This document shows, in pieces, positions 36,901 to 44,092 of a stretch of 63,437 nucleotides of DNA. The stretch is from Verrucomicrobiota bacterium. Lineage in GTDB: Bacteria > Verrucomicrobiota > Verrucomicrobiia > CAIQCK01. Every line of letters begins with the position of its first letter. Position 1 is the stretch's first letter. Position numbers and translations under genes: made by a program. The notes under the pieces were generated by a model. The model was not told the DNA's origin. It ran no database searches and was given only the letters and a program-made list of their open reading frames with translations. The stretch spans positions 1-63,437 of the forward strand of contig JACRQF010000027.1 of NCBI GenBank assembly GCA_016222825.1, written 5' to 3'.

Positions 36901-37572
36901 CCGTTCTGGACCGGTATCACCAACGGCAGCCGCACTTACTCGGCTTATTGCCAGAACATCGAGGAACTGATTCCGTTCCGCACACTCACGGGCCGCCAGC
37001 ATCTTTATCTCGATCACGAGGCTTACATCGCGTTTGGCGAGAACCTGCCGACGTTCAAGCCGCGCGCCGAGTTGCGCGTGACGCGTGACCTGGAGAAATC
37101 CAACAAAGCCCCCGGCAGCATCGTGCTCAACTATCTGACGCCGCACGGCAAGTGGCACATCCACTCCACCTACGGCGACACGCTGCGCATGAAGACGCTT
37201 TCGCGCGGCTGTTATCCGGTCTGGATCAACGACAAGGACGCCGACTTGATCGGGCTGGAGGACAACGATTGGGTGGAGGTTTTCAACGATCACGGCGTGG
37301 TTTGCACGCGGGCCGTCGTGAGCGCGCGCATTCCGCAGGGCATCATGTTGCTCTACCATTCGCCGGAGCGGACGCTCGGCGTGCCGAAGTCGCCCGAGCG
37401 CGGCAACCGTCGCGCCGGCGGCCACAATTCGCTCACGCGCACCCGGCTCAAGCCGCTGTTCATGATCGGCGGCTACGCGCAGTTCACCTACGCCTTCAAC
37501 TACTGGGGCCCGCAAGGCGTCAACCGCGACACGTTCGTCGTGGTGAAGAAACTCGACAAGGTAGTTTACTGA
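33943..37572 (+). CDS. narG: respiratory nitrate reductase alpha subunit
   Basis: The molybdenum bis-MGD subunit reducing nitrate. 1209 residues, close to E. coli NarG. FS0 cluster ligands H33, C37, C41 (THGVNCTGSCSW) and C76 (EPRGCQRG) are intact, and the Mo-ligand region WGEQTDVAESADWY carries Asp221. There is no twin-arginine signal at the N-terminus (MSWIQDIFAPEDR), so the catalytic site should face the cytoplasm, unlike archaeal pNar. GGAGGA lies upstream of the ATG. It is followed by narH after 9 bp. Confidence 0.97.
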   Translation: MSWIQDIFAPEDRTWESFYRNRWSYDKKVRSTHGVNCTGSCSWEIYVKNGVVVWELQGLDYPIIDKTIPPYEPRGCQRGISYSWYIYSPIRVKYPYIRGVLLDLWRKAKKANPDDPIAAWRSIVSDPESRKKYQQARGKGGFRRSSWAEVNEIMAAANLHTVQRYGPDRIAGFSPIPAMSMLSYAAGARFCQLMGGVSLSFYDWYCDLPPASPEIWGEQTDVAESADWYHSKFIATVGSNVLMTRTPDAHFLVEARHAGAKVVVFSPDFSQVSKVADEWVPLHQGSDGAFWMSVGHVILKENYADRQVPAFQDYMRQYTDAAFLVTLDKQSDGSYRAGKLLRASQLAVTKAEENADWKFFVVDETSGELRMPKGTVGHRWQKQKGQWNLKLEDAAGQPIKPLLELKGKTELTAPVEISDFSDGTNSRTLKRHVPVRQIETVNGPVLVTTAMELYFAQYGVNRGFEGQWPKGYEDDSQPFTPAWQERFTGVAGSVVVNFAREWARTAEHTGGKCSVIIGAGVNHWYHNNLIYRSIINALMFCGCVGKSGGGLNHYVGQEKLVPQASWAPIAFGADWAGPPRQQNTPSFHYMNSDQWRYDRAFTEICAVKDGSHPMAHGHTADKQALAVRLGWLPCYPQFTKHNFALVKEAQAAGAKSDEEIVAHVVKQLKERKVKFAMEDPDNPECFPRVFYIWRGNALMSSAKGHEYFLKHYLGTHNNAIAEEEAKPFIKDVTWHDKVELGKMDLIVDLNFRMDTSALYSDIVLPAATYYEKNDLNSTDMHSFIHPLQAAVPPCWESKSDWAIFRGVAEATAKLAQQFMPEPQKDVLVSPLMHDTPAELAQPTVKDWAKGECELIPGKTAPNIKIVTRDYANLLNRFVSLGPNFRNNGLAVHGTHYDVDDAYDAYQRTSPTEKWNGKEFPSLRDDKDACNVILQFAAETNGEMAWRAYEAESIKTGIDHTHLARDSRGVRTTFDDLAAQPRRTLTTPFWTGITNGSRTYSAYCQNIEELIPFRTLTGRQHLYLDHEAYIAFGENLPTFKPRAELRVTRDLEKSNKAPGSIVLNYLTPHGKWHIHSTYGDTLRMKTLSRGCYPVWINDKDADLIGLEDNDWVEVFNDHGVVCTRAVVSARIPQGIMLLYHSPERTLGVPKSPERGNRRAGGHNSLTRTRLKPLFMIGGYAQFTYAFNYWGPQGVNRDTFVVVKKLDKVVY

Positions 37573-37581
37573 GGCGCCACT

Positions 37582-39078
37582 ATGGATGTTCGAGCACACG
37601 TATCCGTCATCTTCCACCTCGACAAGTGCATCGGGTGCCACACGTGCAGCGTTGCCTGCAAGAACGTGTGGACCGACCGCCCCGGCGCCGAATACATGTG
37701 GTGGAACAACGTCGAGACCAAGCCCGGCACCGGCTACCCGACGCATTGGGAGAAGCAGGAGAAGTTCAACGGCGGCTGGAAATGGAACGGCAACGGCAAA
37801 CTCGACCTCCGCTGCCAGAACAAGGCCGACGCGTTCCTCAAGCTCTTCTACAACCCGAACCAGCCGAACCTCGACGACTACTACGAGCCGTTCACCTACA
37901 AATACGAAGACCTCTTCACCGCCAAGGCCGGCGACGACCAGCCGACGGCGGTGCCCGTTTCGCTGATCACCGGCGAGCCGATCGAGATCAAAGCCGGCCC
38001 GAACTGGGACGACGATCTTTCCGGCTCGCCGATCTATGCCGAGAATGACCTGAACCTCGACAAGCTCACCGACGAGGAGCGGGCGCAACTGTTCGAGATC
38101 GAGCGGCTGACGATGTTCTACCTGCCGCGCATCTGCAACCACTGCGCCAACCCAAGCTGCGTCGCTGCGTGCCCGTCCGGCGCGATCTACAAGCGCGGCG
38201 AGGACGGCATCGTCCTCATCAACCAGGAAAAATGCCGCGGCTGGCGCGCGTGCGTCGCAGCGTGTCCTTACAAGAAGATCTATTACAACTGGAAGACCGG
38301 GAAGTCCGAGAAGTGCATCCTCTGTTTCCCTCGCCTCGAGACGGGCCAGCCGCCCGCGTGTTTCCACTCGTGCGTCGGCCGCATCCGCTACATCGGCGTT
38401 ATGCTCTACGACGCCGAGCGCGTGTCCGCCGCGATGAAGGTGCAGGATCGCGCGCTGGTCGAGTCGCAGCGCAACGCGTTCCTCGACCCGAACGACCCGA
38501 AGGTGGTCGCCGCCGCGCTCAAGAACGGCATCAGCGAGGCGTTCCTCGACGCGGCGCAAAAGTCGCCGGCGTGGAAATACATTATGGAGTGGAAGCTGGC
38601 GTTGCCGCTCCACATCGAATACCGCACGATGCCGATGCTGTTCTACGTGCCGCCACTGTTGCCGGTGATGGGCAAAACCACCGACGGCGCCTACGAGCAC
38701 AACGCGGACAAGTTCTTCACCAGCCTGGAGCAATCGCGACTGCCGATCAAATACCTCGCCAGCCTCTTTAGTGCCGGCAACGAGCAGGTCGTCGAGCAGG
38801 TGATGAAGAAGCTGATGGCCGTGCGTTACTTCAAGCGTTGGCAGAGCGTGCACGACCTGCCGGAAAACGAGGTGCAGAAAATCCTGCGCCAGGCCCAGAC
38901 GACACCGGAGGAGGCTGAGGCGATCTACGCGATGACCTCGCTGCCGACGCAGTATCAGCGTTACGTCCTGCCGCCGCTCCAGCGCGAGGAAGCGATCCAG
39001 AACACGTGCAGCCCCGAAGCGTGCAAAGGTTGCAGCGGTTTCAGTTTGGAGCCGACGACGCAAGGAGAACGGGCGTGA
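37582..39078 (+). CDS. narH: respiratory nitrate reductase beta subunit
   Basis: The electron-transfer subunit with four Fe-S clusters linking NarI to NarG. 498 residues. The first Cys group is C16/C19/C22/C26 (CIGCHTCSVAC); later groups are CNHCANPSCVAACP, CRGWRACVAACP (Trp replacing a Cys, the mark of the 3Fe-4S cluster) and CILCFPRLETGQPPACFHSC. Its TGA overlaps the narJ GTG by 4 bp (39075-39078). The C-terminus is Cys-rich (CSPEACKGCSGF), a small difference from E. coli. Confidence 0.96.
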   Translation: MDVRAHVSVIFHLDKCIGCHTCSVACKNVWTDRPGAEYMWWNNVETKPGTGYPTHWEKQEKFNGGWKWNGNGKLDLRCQNKADAFLKLFYNPNQPNLDDYYEPFTYKYEDLFTAKAGDDQPTAVPVSLITGEPIEIKAGPNWDDDLSGSPIYAENDLNLDKLTDEERAQLFEIERLTMFYLPRICNHCANPSCVAACPSGAIYKRGEDGIVLINQEKCRGWRACVAACPYKKIYYNWKTGKSEKCILCFPRLETGQPPACFHSCVGRIRYIGVMLYDAERVSAAMKVQDRALVESQRNAFLDPNDPKVVAAALKNGISEAFLDAAQKSPAWKYIMEWKLALPLHIEYRTMPMLFYVPPLLPVMGKTTDGAYEHNADKFFTSLEQSRLPIKYLASLFSAGNEQVVEQVMKKLMAVRYFKRWQSVHDLPENEVQKILRQAQTTPEEAEAIYAMTSLPTQYQRYVLPPLQREEAIQNTCSPEACKGCSGFSLEPTTQGERA

Positions 39079-39668
39079 CGCAAATGACCGACCAACTACA
39101 AACGCTGGCTCGGTTGCTGGAGTATCCGACCGGCCAGGACTACGCCGCGTTCGCGCCCGCCCTCGCTGCCCTCTCGCAGGACGAGCGCGAGGAACTCTAC
39201 ACCGGCACCTTCGACGTGACGCCGGCGTGCGTGCCCTACGTGAGCATTCACCTTTTTGGTGAAGAGAACTTCAAGCGCGGCGAGTTTATGGCTGCGCTCA
39301 GCGCGCGCTACGCTGCGGCGGGCTTCGAGACGCGTGGCGAACTGCCCGACCATCTCGCGGTGCTGCTGCGGTTCCTCGCGCAGACCGACGAAGCGGAGCG
39401 GCGCGAGTTGGTCCAATTCTGCCTGCTCGGCCCGCTCGGCAAGATGATCGCGGCGCTGTCGGATGAGAACCCGTATCGCGCGCTGCTCAAAGCCGTGCGC
39501 GAGGTTCTCGCCGCCGCTTATCCCGATCTGCAACCCGCAGTCAGCCCGCTGGAGCAGATGCAATCGCACGGGGCCGTCTGCGTCACCGCCGACACCGGCT
39601 GTGGCGGCTGCGGCTCTTTCACAAATCACGAGTCACGAGTCACGAATCACGTATCCCGCTATGATTGA
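39075..39668 (+). CDS. narJ: nitrate reductase assembly chaperone
   Basis: Cytoplasmic TorD/NarJ-type chaperone for cofactor insertion into NarG. 197 residues, shorter than E. coli NarJ. Helical motifs LARLLEYPTGQDYAAF, VPYVSIHLFGEENFKRGEFM and LPDHLAVLLRFLAQ fit the family. AAGGAG at 39062-39067 spaces correctly to the GTG at 39075. The last 14 or so residues (after CGGCGS) are encoded by a 7-bp periodic repeat array, and the stop overlaps the next ATG by 8 bp, so the natural C-terminus seems to have been overwritten. Confidence 0.9.
   Translation: MTQMTDQLQTLARLLEYPTGQDYAAFAPALAALSQDEREELYTGTFDVTPACVPYVSIHLFGEENFKRGEFMAALSARYAAAGFETRGELPDHLAVLLRFLAQTDEAERRELVQFCLLGPLGKMIAALSDENPYRALLKAVREVLAAAYPDLQPAVSPLEQMQSHGAVCVTADTGCGGCGSFTNHESRVTNHVSRYD
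39621..39655. repeat. heptamer-periodic repeat array inside the narJ 3' end
   Basis: Five tandem 7-bp units (ACAAATC, ACGAGTC twice, ACGAATC, ACGTATC). They encode the NarJ tail TNHESRVTNHVS and occupy the ribosome-binding region of the next gene, whose ATG is at 39661. Same consensus as the array at 21303. Confidence 0.65.
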
Positions 39669-40974
39669 CGTCTTTCTTCTCATCGGCCTGCCCTACCTCG
39701 CGCTCGTGACGGCGCTGGTCGCCGGCGTCTGGCGCTGGCGCAACCGGCGCTACTCGCTCTCGGCGCGTTCGTCGCAGTTCCTCGAAGACCGCCAGTTGCT
39801 TTGGGGGTCCGCGCCGTGGCACATCGGCATCATCGTCGTGCTGCTTGGCCACATTGCCGCGGCGGCGTTCCCGCAAATCTGGTCGGCCATTCTCACGGTG
39901 CCGGGCGCGGTGTTCATCATCGAGACCATCGGCGTCGCGGCGTCGCTGTTGGCCATCGCGGGGCTTTGCACGCTGGTCGTGCGACGGCTGACCTCGGCGC
40001 GGTTGCAGGCGGTGACGACCAACGCCGACCTCATCGTCGTCGCGTTGCTGCTGGCGCAAATCCTCCTCGGCCTCATCACGGCGACGGATTACCGCTACGG
40101 CTCGGTCTGGAGCACGGGCACGGTTGTTCCCTACTTCTGGAGCATCGTCACGCTGCACCCGGAGATGAGCTACGTGGCGGACTTCCCGATGCTCTTCAAG
40201 CTTCACATCGTCGGCGGCTGGCTGTTCATCCTCGTGCTGCCATTCACGCGGCTGATCCACTTGCTGGCGGTTCCGATTCATTACCTTGGGCGAGCGCCTC
40301 AGTTGGTGATCTGGAACAACGCCCGTCGCCGCCAACACGCCGTCGTCGCCACCATCAAGGCCGAGAGCCGTCGCGCGTTTCTCAAGGGCACGGCTGGCGT
40401 CGCGGGCGCGACCGGCTTGATGGCGCTGGGCGTTTCGGAGAAGCTCGCGAACTTCTTCAAAGGCCCGCGTCCCGATCCGGAGGCGGAGTCCGAGTTGCTG
40501 AAGAAGAAGCTGGAGCGGCTCCAACAGACCGCGCAGGAGCGGCAGCTTGAACTGGAGCGCCAGCGCAGCAATTTCATCTTTGTCGCGCGCTACGGCGAGC
40601 TGACTGAAACGAAGGGTAAGTATTTCACCGACTACGCGATGGCGCCGGGGCTGGCCTTCAAGGGAAAGGACGGTCTGCCGATCGTGCTCTCCGCCAAATG
40701 CACGCACCTTGGCTGCACCGTCGGCAGCGAGGTGGACGGTCAGGGGCGTGTGCTTTGCCCGTGCCATATTTCGTATTTCAGCATCGCCACCGGCCAGCCG
40801 AACGACGGCGCGCCGGCGAAACTGCCGTTGCCACCGATTGGCTGGGCGTTGATGGACGAGGCCGGCAAGGAAGTCGCTTCGCGGCAACCCGGCCAGCCGT
40901 TGCAGGGCAAGGTGGACGCGGAGCTGTTGAAGAAGTGCGGGCTGTATATCACCAAGCCGGTCAAGAGCGTGTAG
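39661..40974 (+). CDS. narI: NarI-Rieske fusion protein
   Basis: 437 residues combining two proteins. Residues 1-220 are the NarI di-haem b quinol-oxidising subunit with five helices: ligands H54 and H64 (WHIGIIVVLLGH) and H182 and H200 (18 apart), spaced exactly as in E. coli NarI. After a cytoplasmic linker, SRRAFLKG (about 236-243) and a hydrophobic helix form a Tat signal anchor. A charged amphipathic helix (about 272-302) follows, then a Rieske 2Fe-2S domain: C347-T-H349-L-G-C352 and C366-P-C368-H369. NarI ends cytoplasmic, so the Rieske domain would be exported, which is topologically consistent. The cytochrome b gene is next. Confidence 0.92.
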   Translation: MIDVFLLIGLPYLALVTALVAGVWRWRNRRYSLSARSSQFLEDRQLLWGSAPWHIGIIVVLLGHIAAAAFPQIWSAILTVPGAVFIIETIGVAASLLAIAGLCTLVVRRLTSARLQAVTTNADLIVVALLLAQILLGLITATDYRYGSVWSTGTVVPYFWSIVTLHPEMSYVADFPMLFKLHIVGGWLFILVLPFTRLIHLLAVPIHYLGRAPQLVIWNNARRRQHAVVATIKAESRRAFLKGTAGVAGATGLMALGVSEKLANFFKGPRPDPEAESELLKKKLERLQQTAQERQLELERQRSNFIFVARYGELTETKGKYFTDYAMAPGLAFKGKDGLPIVLSAKCTHLGCTVGSEVDGQGRVLCPCHISYFSIATGQPNDGAPAKLPLPPIGWALMDEAGKEVASRQPGQPLQGKVDAELLKKCGLYITKPVKSV

Positions 40975-40980
40975 TGCATC

Positions 40981-42081
40981 ATGAGCGTCAAAGAAGCCAT
41001 CAAGAACGTCGAGAGCTACGTCGGGGAGCGGTTCCCCGTCGAGAAGATGAACTACGCCTCGATGGTGCAGAAGAAAGAGGTGCCGGTCCATCAGCTCTCG
41101 TGGGGCTACTACATCGGCGGACTGGCGCTGTTTCTGTTCATCGTCCAGATCTTCACCGGCCTGATGCTCCTCTTCTATTACCAGCCGACGGTGAGCGACG
41201 CACACGCGTCGGTGGAATACATCACTGAGCACGTCCCCGGCGGCGCGCTCGTCCGCAACATCCACTCGTGGGCCTCCTCGATGATGATCGCGGCTGTGAT
41301 GATCCATCTGCTGACGACTTTCGCGATGAAAGCGTTTGCCCGGCCGCGCGAGATCACGTGGATCACCGGCGTCGTGCTGCTCGGCGTCACGTTCATGTTT
41401 GGCTTCACCGGTTACCTGCTGCCGTGGCATCAAATCGCCGTCAACGCGACGAAGATCGGTCTCCAGACAATCGAGGAGATCGGCCAGTATTTGCCCGGCG
41501 AACTCGCAACATGGCCGCGCGCAATCAAGGAAACGATCCAGGGTGAAGCGAGCGTCGGTCAGGCGACGCTGAGCCGGTTCTTCGCGCTGCACGTCATTAT
41601 CCTGCCGCTCTCGATCGCCGCGATGCTCGGCATCCACCTGCTCTCGGTCCAACTCCACGGCATGAGCGCGGGCGTGGACGAGGCACCGAAGCGGAAGGAG
41701 AAGTTCTTCCCGACCTTCTTCCTCAAAGACCTCAAGGTCTGGGGCGTCGCGTTTCTTGTGCTCTTCATCCTCGGCCTCTGCGTGCCGTTCGAGTCGTTCT
41801 TCGCGTATCCTCTGTTCTCGCCGTTCGATCCGAAAGGCTCGACTCCGGACGGCATCAAGCCGGAATGGTATTTCTTCTGGGTCTATTACCCGCTCGAGCT
41901 GCTGCCGTTCTGGATGATCATGCTCGGCCAGGTTGTGCTCGGCGCGGTGCTGGTGGCGACACCGTGGATCTTCCAGAACACCAACCGCCGCGCGATGCGC
42001 CTGCTGGCCGTGGCCGCGGGCATCTACCTCATCGTGATGACGCTGTTCGGCGAGAACATCTACCACCTCTTCAAGGGCTGA
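40981..42081 (+). CDS. b6-type cytochrome b of the nar operon
   Basis: A quinol-oxidising membrane subunit of 366 residues combining b6-like and subunit-IV-like parts. Haem ligands H95/H109 (helix B) and H204/H219 (helix D) are present; the 15-residue step in helix D is the b6 rather than mitochondrial pattern. The Qo-site motif PEWY is at 294-297. It lies 6 bp after the NarI-Rieske gene, so together they supply Rieske plus cytochrome b of a bc complex. Haloarchaeal nar operons also carry Rieske and cytochrome b genes, as separate proteins. Confidence 0.93.
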   Translation: MSVKEAIKNVESYVGERFPVEKMNYASMVQKKEVPVHQLSWGYYIGGLALFLFIVQIFTGLMLLFYYQPTVSDAHASVEYITEHVPGGALVRNIHSWASSMMIAAVMIHLLTTFAMKAFARPREITWITGVVLLGVTFMFGFTGYLLPWHQIAVNATKIGLQTIEEIGQYLPGELATWPRAIKETIQGEASVGQATLSRFFALHVIILPLSIAAMLGIHLLSVQLHGMSAGVDEAPKRKEKFFPTFFLKDLKVWGVAFLVLFILGLCVPFESFFAYPLFSPFDPKGSTPDGIKPEWYFFWVYYPLELLPFWMIMLGQVVLGAVLVATPWIFQNTNRRAMRLLAVAAGIYLIVMTLFGENIYHLFKG

Positions 42082-42083
42082 CC

Positions 42084-42692
42084 ATGATGCGAACAAGTCC
42101 AATCATCCTGCTGGTGCTCTTCGTGGCCACGCCTGCGTTGCACGCCAACCCGGAGTTTCACCGTTTTATCGTCAAGAACTCCGGCCGCTCGGTTGATTGC
42201 GCGCTCTGCCATGTCAACCGCGACGGACCCGAAGGCACCGGCCCCGGCCAGGTCGGCCATCTCACGCCGGCGGAATTGGAGAAGCTCGGCCGCGCCCGCG
42301 CCGCGCTCGCGCCGGGCATGAAGCCCGAAAGTCCAATACTCAATCTATTCGGCAATCACATCATCAACAGCATCGGCAAGCAGAAGTTCGCCGAGTTGCG
42401 CCTCGCGCCGGAACAACTTGCCAAGACGTTGCCGAAAGACAGCGACCTCGACCACGACGGCATCCCCGACGCACAGGAGTATCTCGACGGCACGCATCCG
42501 TTGATGAAGAGCGACGGACGGCCGTGGCTGCTCTTCAAGAACAACCTCAGGACCAACCTGCTGCAAATCCTGCTGGCCACTGGAGCCACCGTGATCGGTC
42601 TGTTCGGCTTGCGGCACCTGCTGAACGGTTTCGCCATCGCCGTCAACACCGACGAGAACGATGAGGACGAGAACAAGGAACAACACCCATGA
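42084..42692 (+). CDS. membrane-anchored monohaem cytochrome c
   Basis: 202 residues with a signal peptide (IILLVLFVATPALHA), one haem site CALCH, an EF-hand/thrombospondin-3-like acidic loop DSDLDHDGIPDAQEYLDGTHP expected to bind calcium, and a C-terminal transmembrane helix (LLQILLATGATVIGLFGL). It is placed just after cytochrome b, as a cytochrome c1-like partner would be, though it lacks c1 hallmarks. ATG 42084 (or 42087) is chosen because a longer open frame upstream has no signal. Its stop overlaps narK by ATGA. Confidence 0.82.
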   Translation: MMRTSPIILLVLFVATPALHANPEFHRFIVKNSGRSVDCALCHVNRDGPEGTGPGQVGHLTPAELEKLGRARAALAPGMKPESPILNLFGNHIINSIGKQKFAELRLAPEQLAKTLPKDSDLDHDGIPDAQEYLDGTHPLMKSDGRPWLLFKNNLRTNLLQILLATGATVIGLFGLRHLLNGFAIAVNTDENDEDENKEQHP

Positions 42693-44068
42693 GTAACGGC
42701 ACCGCCCAAGCTATTCCCGCCACGCCCGCCTTTGGTCGCGACTTTCTTGCCGACTGGCGTCCGGAAGATGCGACGTTTTGGGAAACCACTGGCAAACGTA
42801 TCGCTTGGCGCACGCTCACCATCACCACGCTCTCGTTGATTCTCTCGTTCGCCACGTGGTTTGTCATGAGCGCGGTCGTTGTGCGGCTGGGCGGCATCGG
42901 GTTCAAGTTCTCCGAGATGGAACTCTTCTGGCTCACGGCGATGCCGGGTCTGGCGGGCGGTTCGCTGCGGCTGATGCACATGTTCCTCGTCCCGATCTTT
43001 GGCACGCGCAAGGTCGTGGCGGTCGCGACGGTGGCAAAGTTGCTGCCGTGCCTCGGCTTGGGCTTCGCGGTGATGAACCCGGAGACGCCGTTCTGGGTGT
43101 TCTTGGTGCTGGCGTTCCTCGCGGGTTTCGGCGGCGGCGACTTTTCCAGTTACATGCCGAGCACGAGCATCTTCTTTCCGAAGCGCCTACAAGGCACTGC
43201 GCTCGGCATTCAGGCGGGCCTCGGCAATTTCGGCGTCAGCCTCACGCAGTTCGTGACGCCGTGGATCGTCTCTTTCGCGGTGGCGGGCGGACTCTTCGGC
43301 GGCTCGCAAACGTTCACCAAGGGCGTGAAAACGTCGCAGATCTGGCTTCAAAATGCCGCATTCTGGTATGTGCCGTTCCTCATCGTGCTCGGTGTGCTGG
43401 CGTGGTTCCAACTGCGCAGCGTGCCGGTGAAGGCGTCGTTCCGCGAACAGCTCGACATCTTCAAGAACAAGCACACCTGGTTTTGCACGGTTACCTACGT
43501 GATGACGTTCGGATCGTTCAGCGGTCTCTCCGCCGCATTCCCACTTCTCATCAAGACGGTCTATGGGAAGTTTCCCGACGCGCCCGACCCGCTGACCTAT
43601 GCTTGGATCGGGCCGCTCATCGGCTCCGCGATGCGCGTGCTATCCGGCCCGCTCACCGACAAATGGGGCGGCGCGATCTTCACGCAACTCTGCGGCATCG
43701 GTCTCATCATCGGCGCGAGCATCCTTGGTTTCGGCGGCCTGCTGACGCCGACCTCGCTCGACCAATTCCCGGCGTTCGTGTGGGTCATGCTCGGCCTATT
43801 CTTCTGCACCGGTATCGGCAACGCCGCGACCTTCCGCCAATACCCCGTCATCTTCTCCCACTCGCCGCGTCAAGGTGCCGGCGTGATCGGCTTCACCGCC
43901 GCCATCGCCGCCTATGGCCCGTTCCTCTTCTCGACGCTGATCGGCTGGTCGAAGACAAGCCTCGGCTCCGGCAAGCCGTTCTTCATCGGCCTCATGGCCT
44001 TCTGCGCCATCGCCACCGCCATCAACTGGTGGTTCTACACCCGTAAAGGCTGCGAGAAGCCGAGTTGA
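42689..44068 (+). CDS. narK: nitrate/nitrite MFS transporter (first copy)
   Basis: 459 residues with about twelve transmembrane helices. The nitrate signature GLGNFGVSLTQFVTP in helix 5 marks the NarK/NNP family, and a second signature-like GIGNAATFRQ lies in helix 11. It imports nitrate and/or exports nitrite for the cytoplasmic NarG site. ATGA overlap with the cytochrome gene shows membership of the nar operon. Narrow residues that would split nitrate/proton symport from antiport were not resolved. Confidence 0.93.
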   Translation: MSNGTAQAIPATPAFGRDFLADWRPEDATFWETTGKRIAWRTLTITTLSLILSFATWFVMSAVVVRLGGIGFKFSEMELFWLTAMPGLAGGSLRLMHMFLVPIFGTRKVVAVATVAKLLPCLGLGFAVMNPETPFWVFLVLAFLAGFGGGDFSSYMPSTSIFFPKRLQGTALGIQAGLGNFGVSLTQFVTPWIVSFAVAGGLFGGSQTFTKGVKTSQIWLQNAAFWYVPFLIVLGVLAWFQLRSVPVKASFREQLDIFKNKHTWFCTVTYVMTFGSFSGLSAAFPLLIKTVYGKFPDAPDPLTYAWIGPLIGSAMRVLSGPLTDKWGGAIFTQLCGIGLIIGASILGFGGLLTPTSLDQFPAFVWVMLGLFFCTGIGNAATFRQYPVIFSHSPRQGAGVIGFTAAIAAYGPFLFSTLIGWSKTSLGSGKPFFIGLMAFCAIATAINWWFYTRKGCEKPS

Positions 44069-44092
44069 GCTTTCAGAAACAGGAGAACACCC

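Noticed and set aside
33772..39063. Open frame of 1763 codons antisense to narG and narH
   Set aside because: The product is Arg/Val/Leu/His/Asp-rich low-information sequence without motifs, as expected from antisense of GC-rich codons; narG and narH on the other strand are unmistakable.
33943..39078. Nitrite oxidoreductase (NXR) instead of nitrate reductase
   Set aside because: NarG/NarH align along their length with cytoplasmic nNar features, NarI and NarJ are present, and there is no Tat signal on the alpha subunit as in periplasmic NXR.
39640..42102. 820-codon open frame antisense to narI-Rieske and cytochrome b
   Set aside because: A His/Asp/Arg-rich shadow frame; the sense strand carries all expected haem and Rieske ligands.
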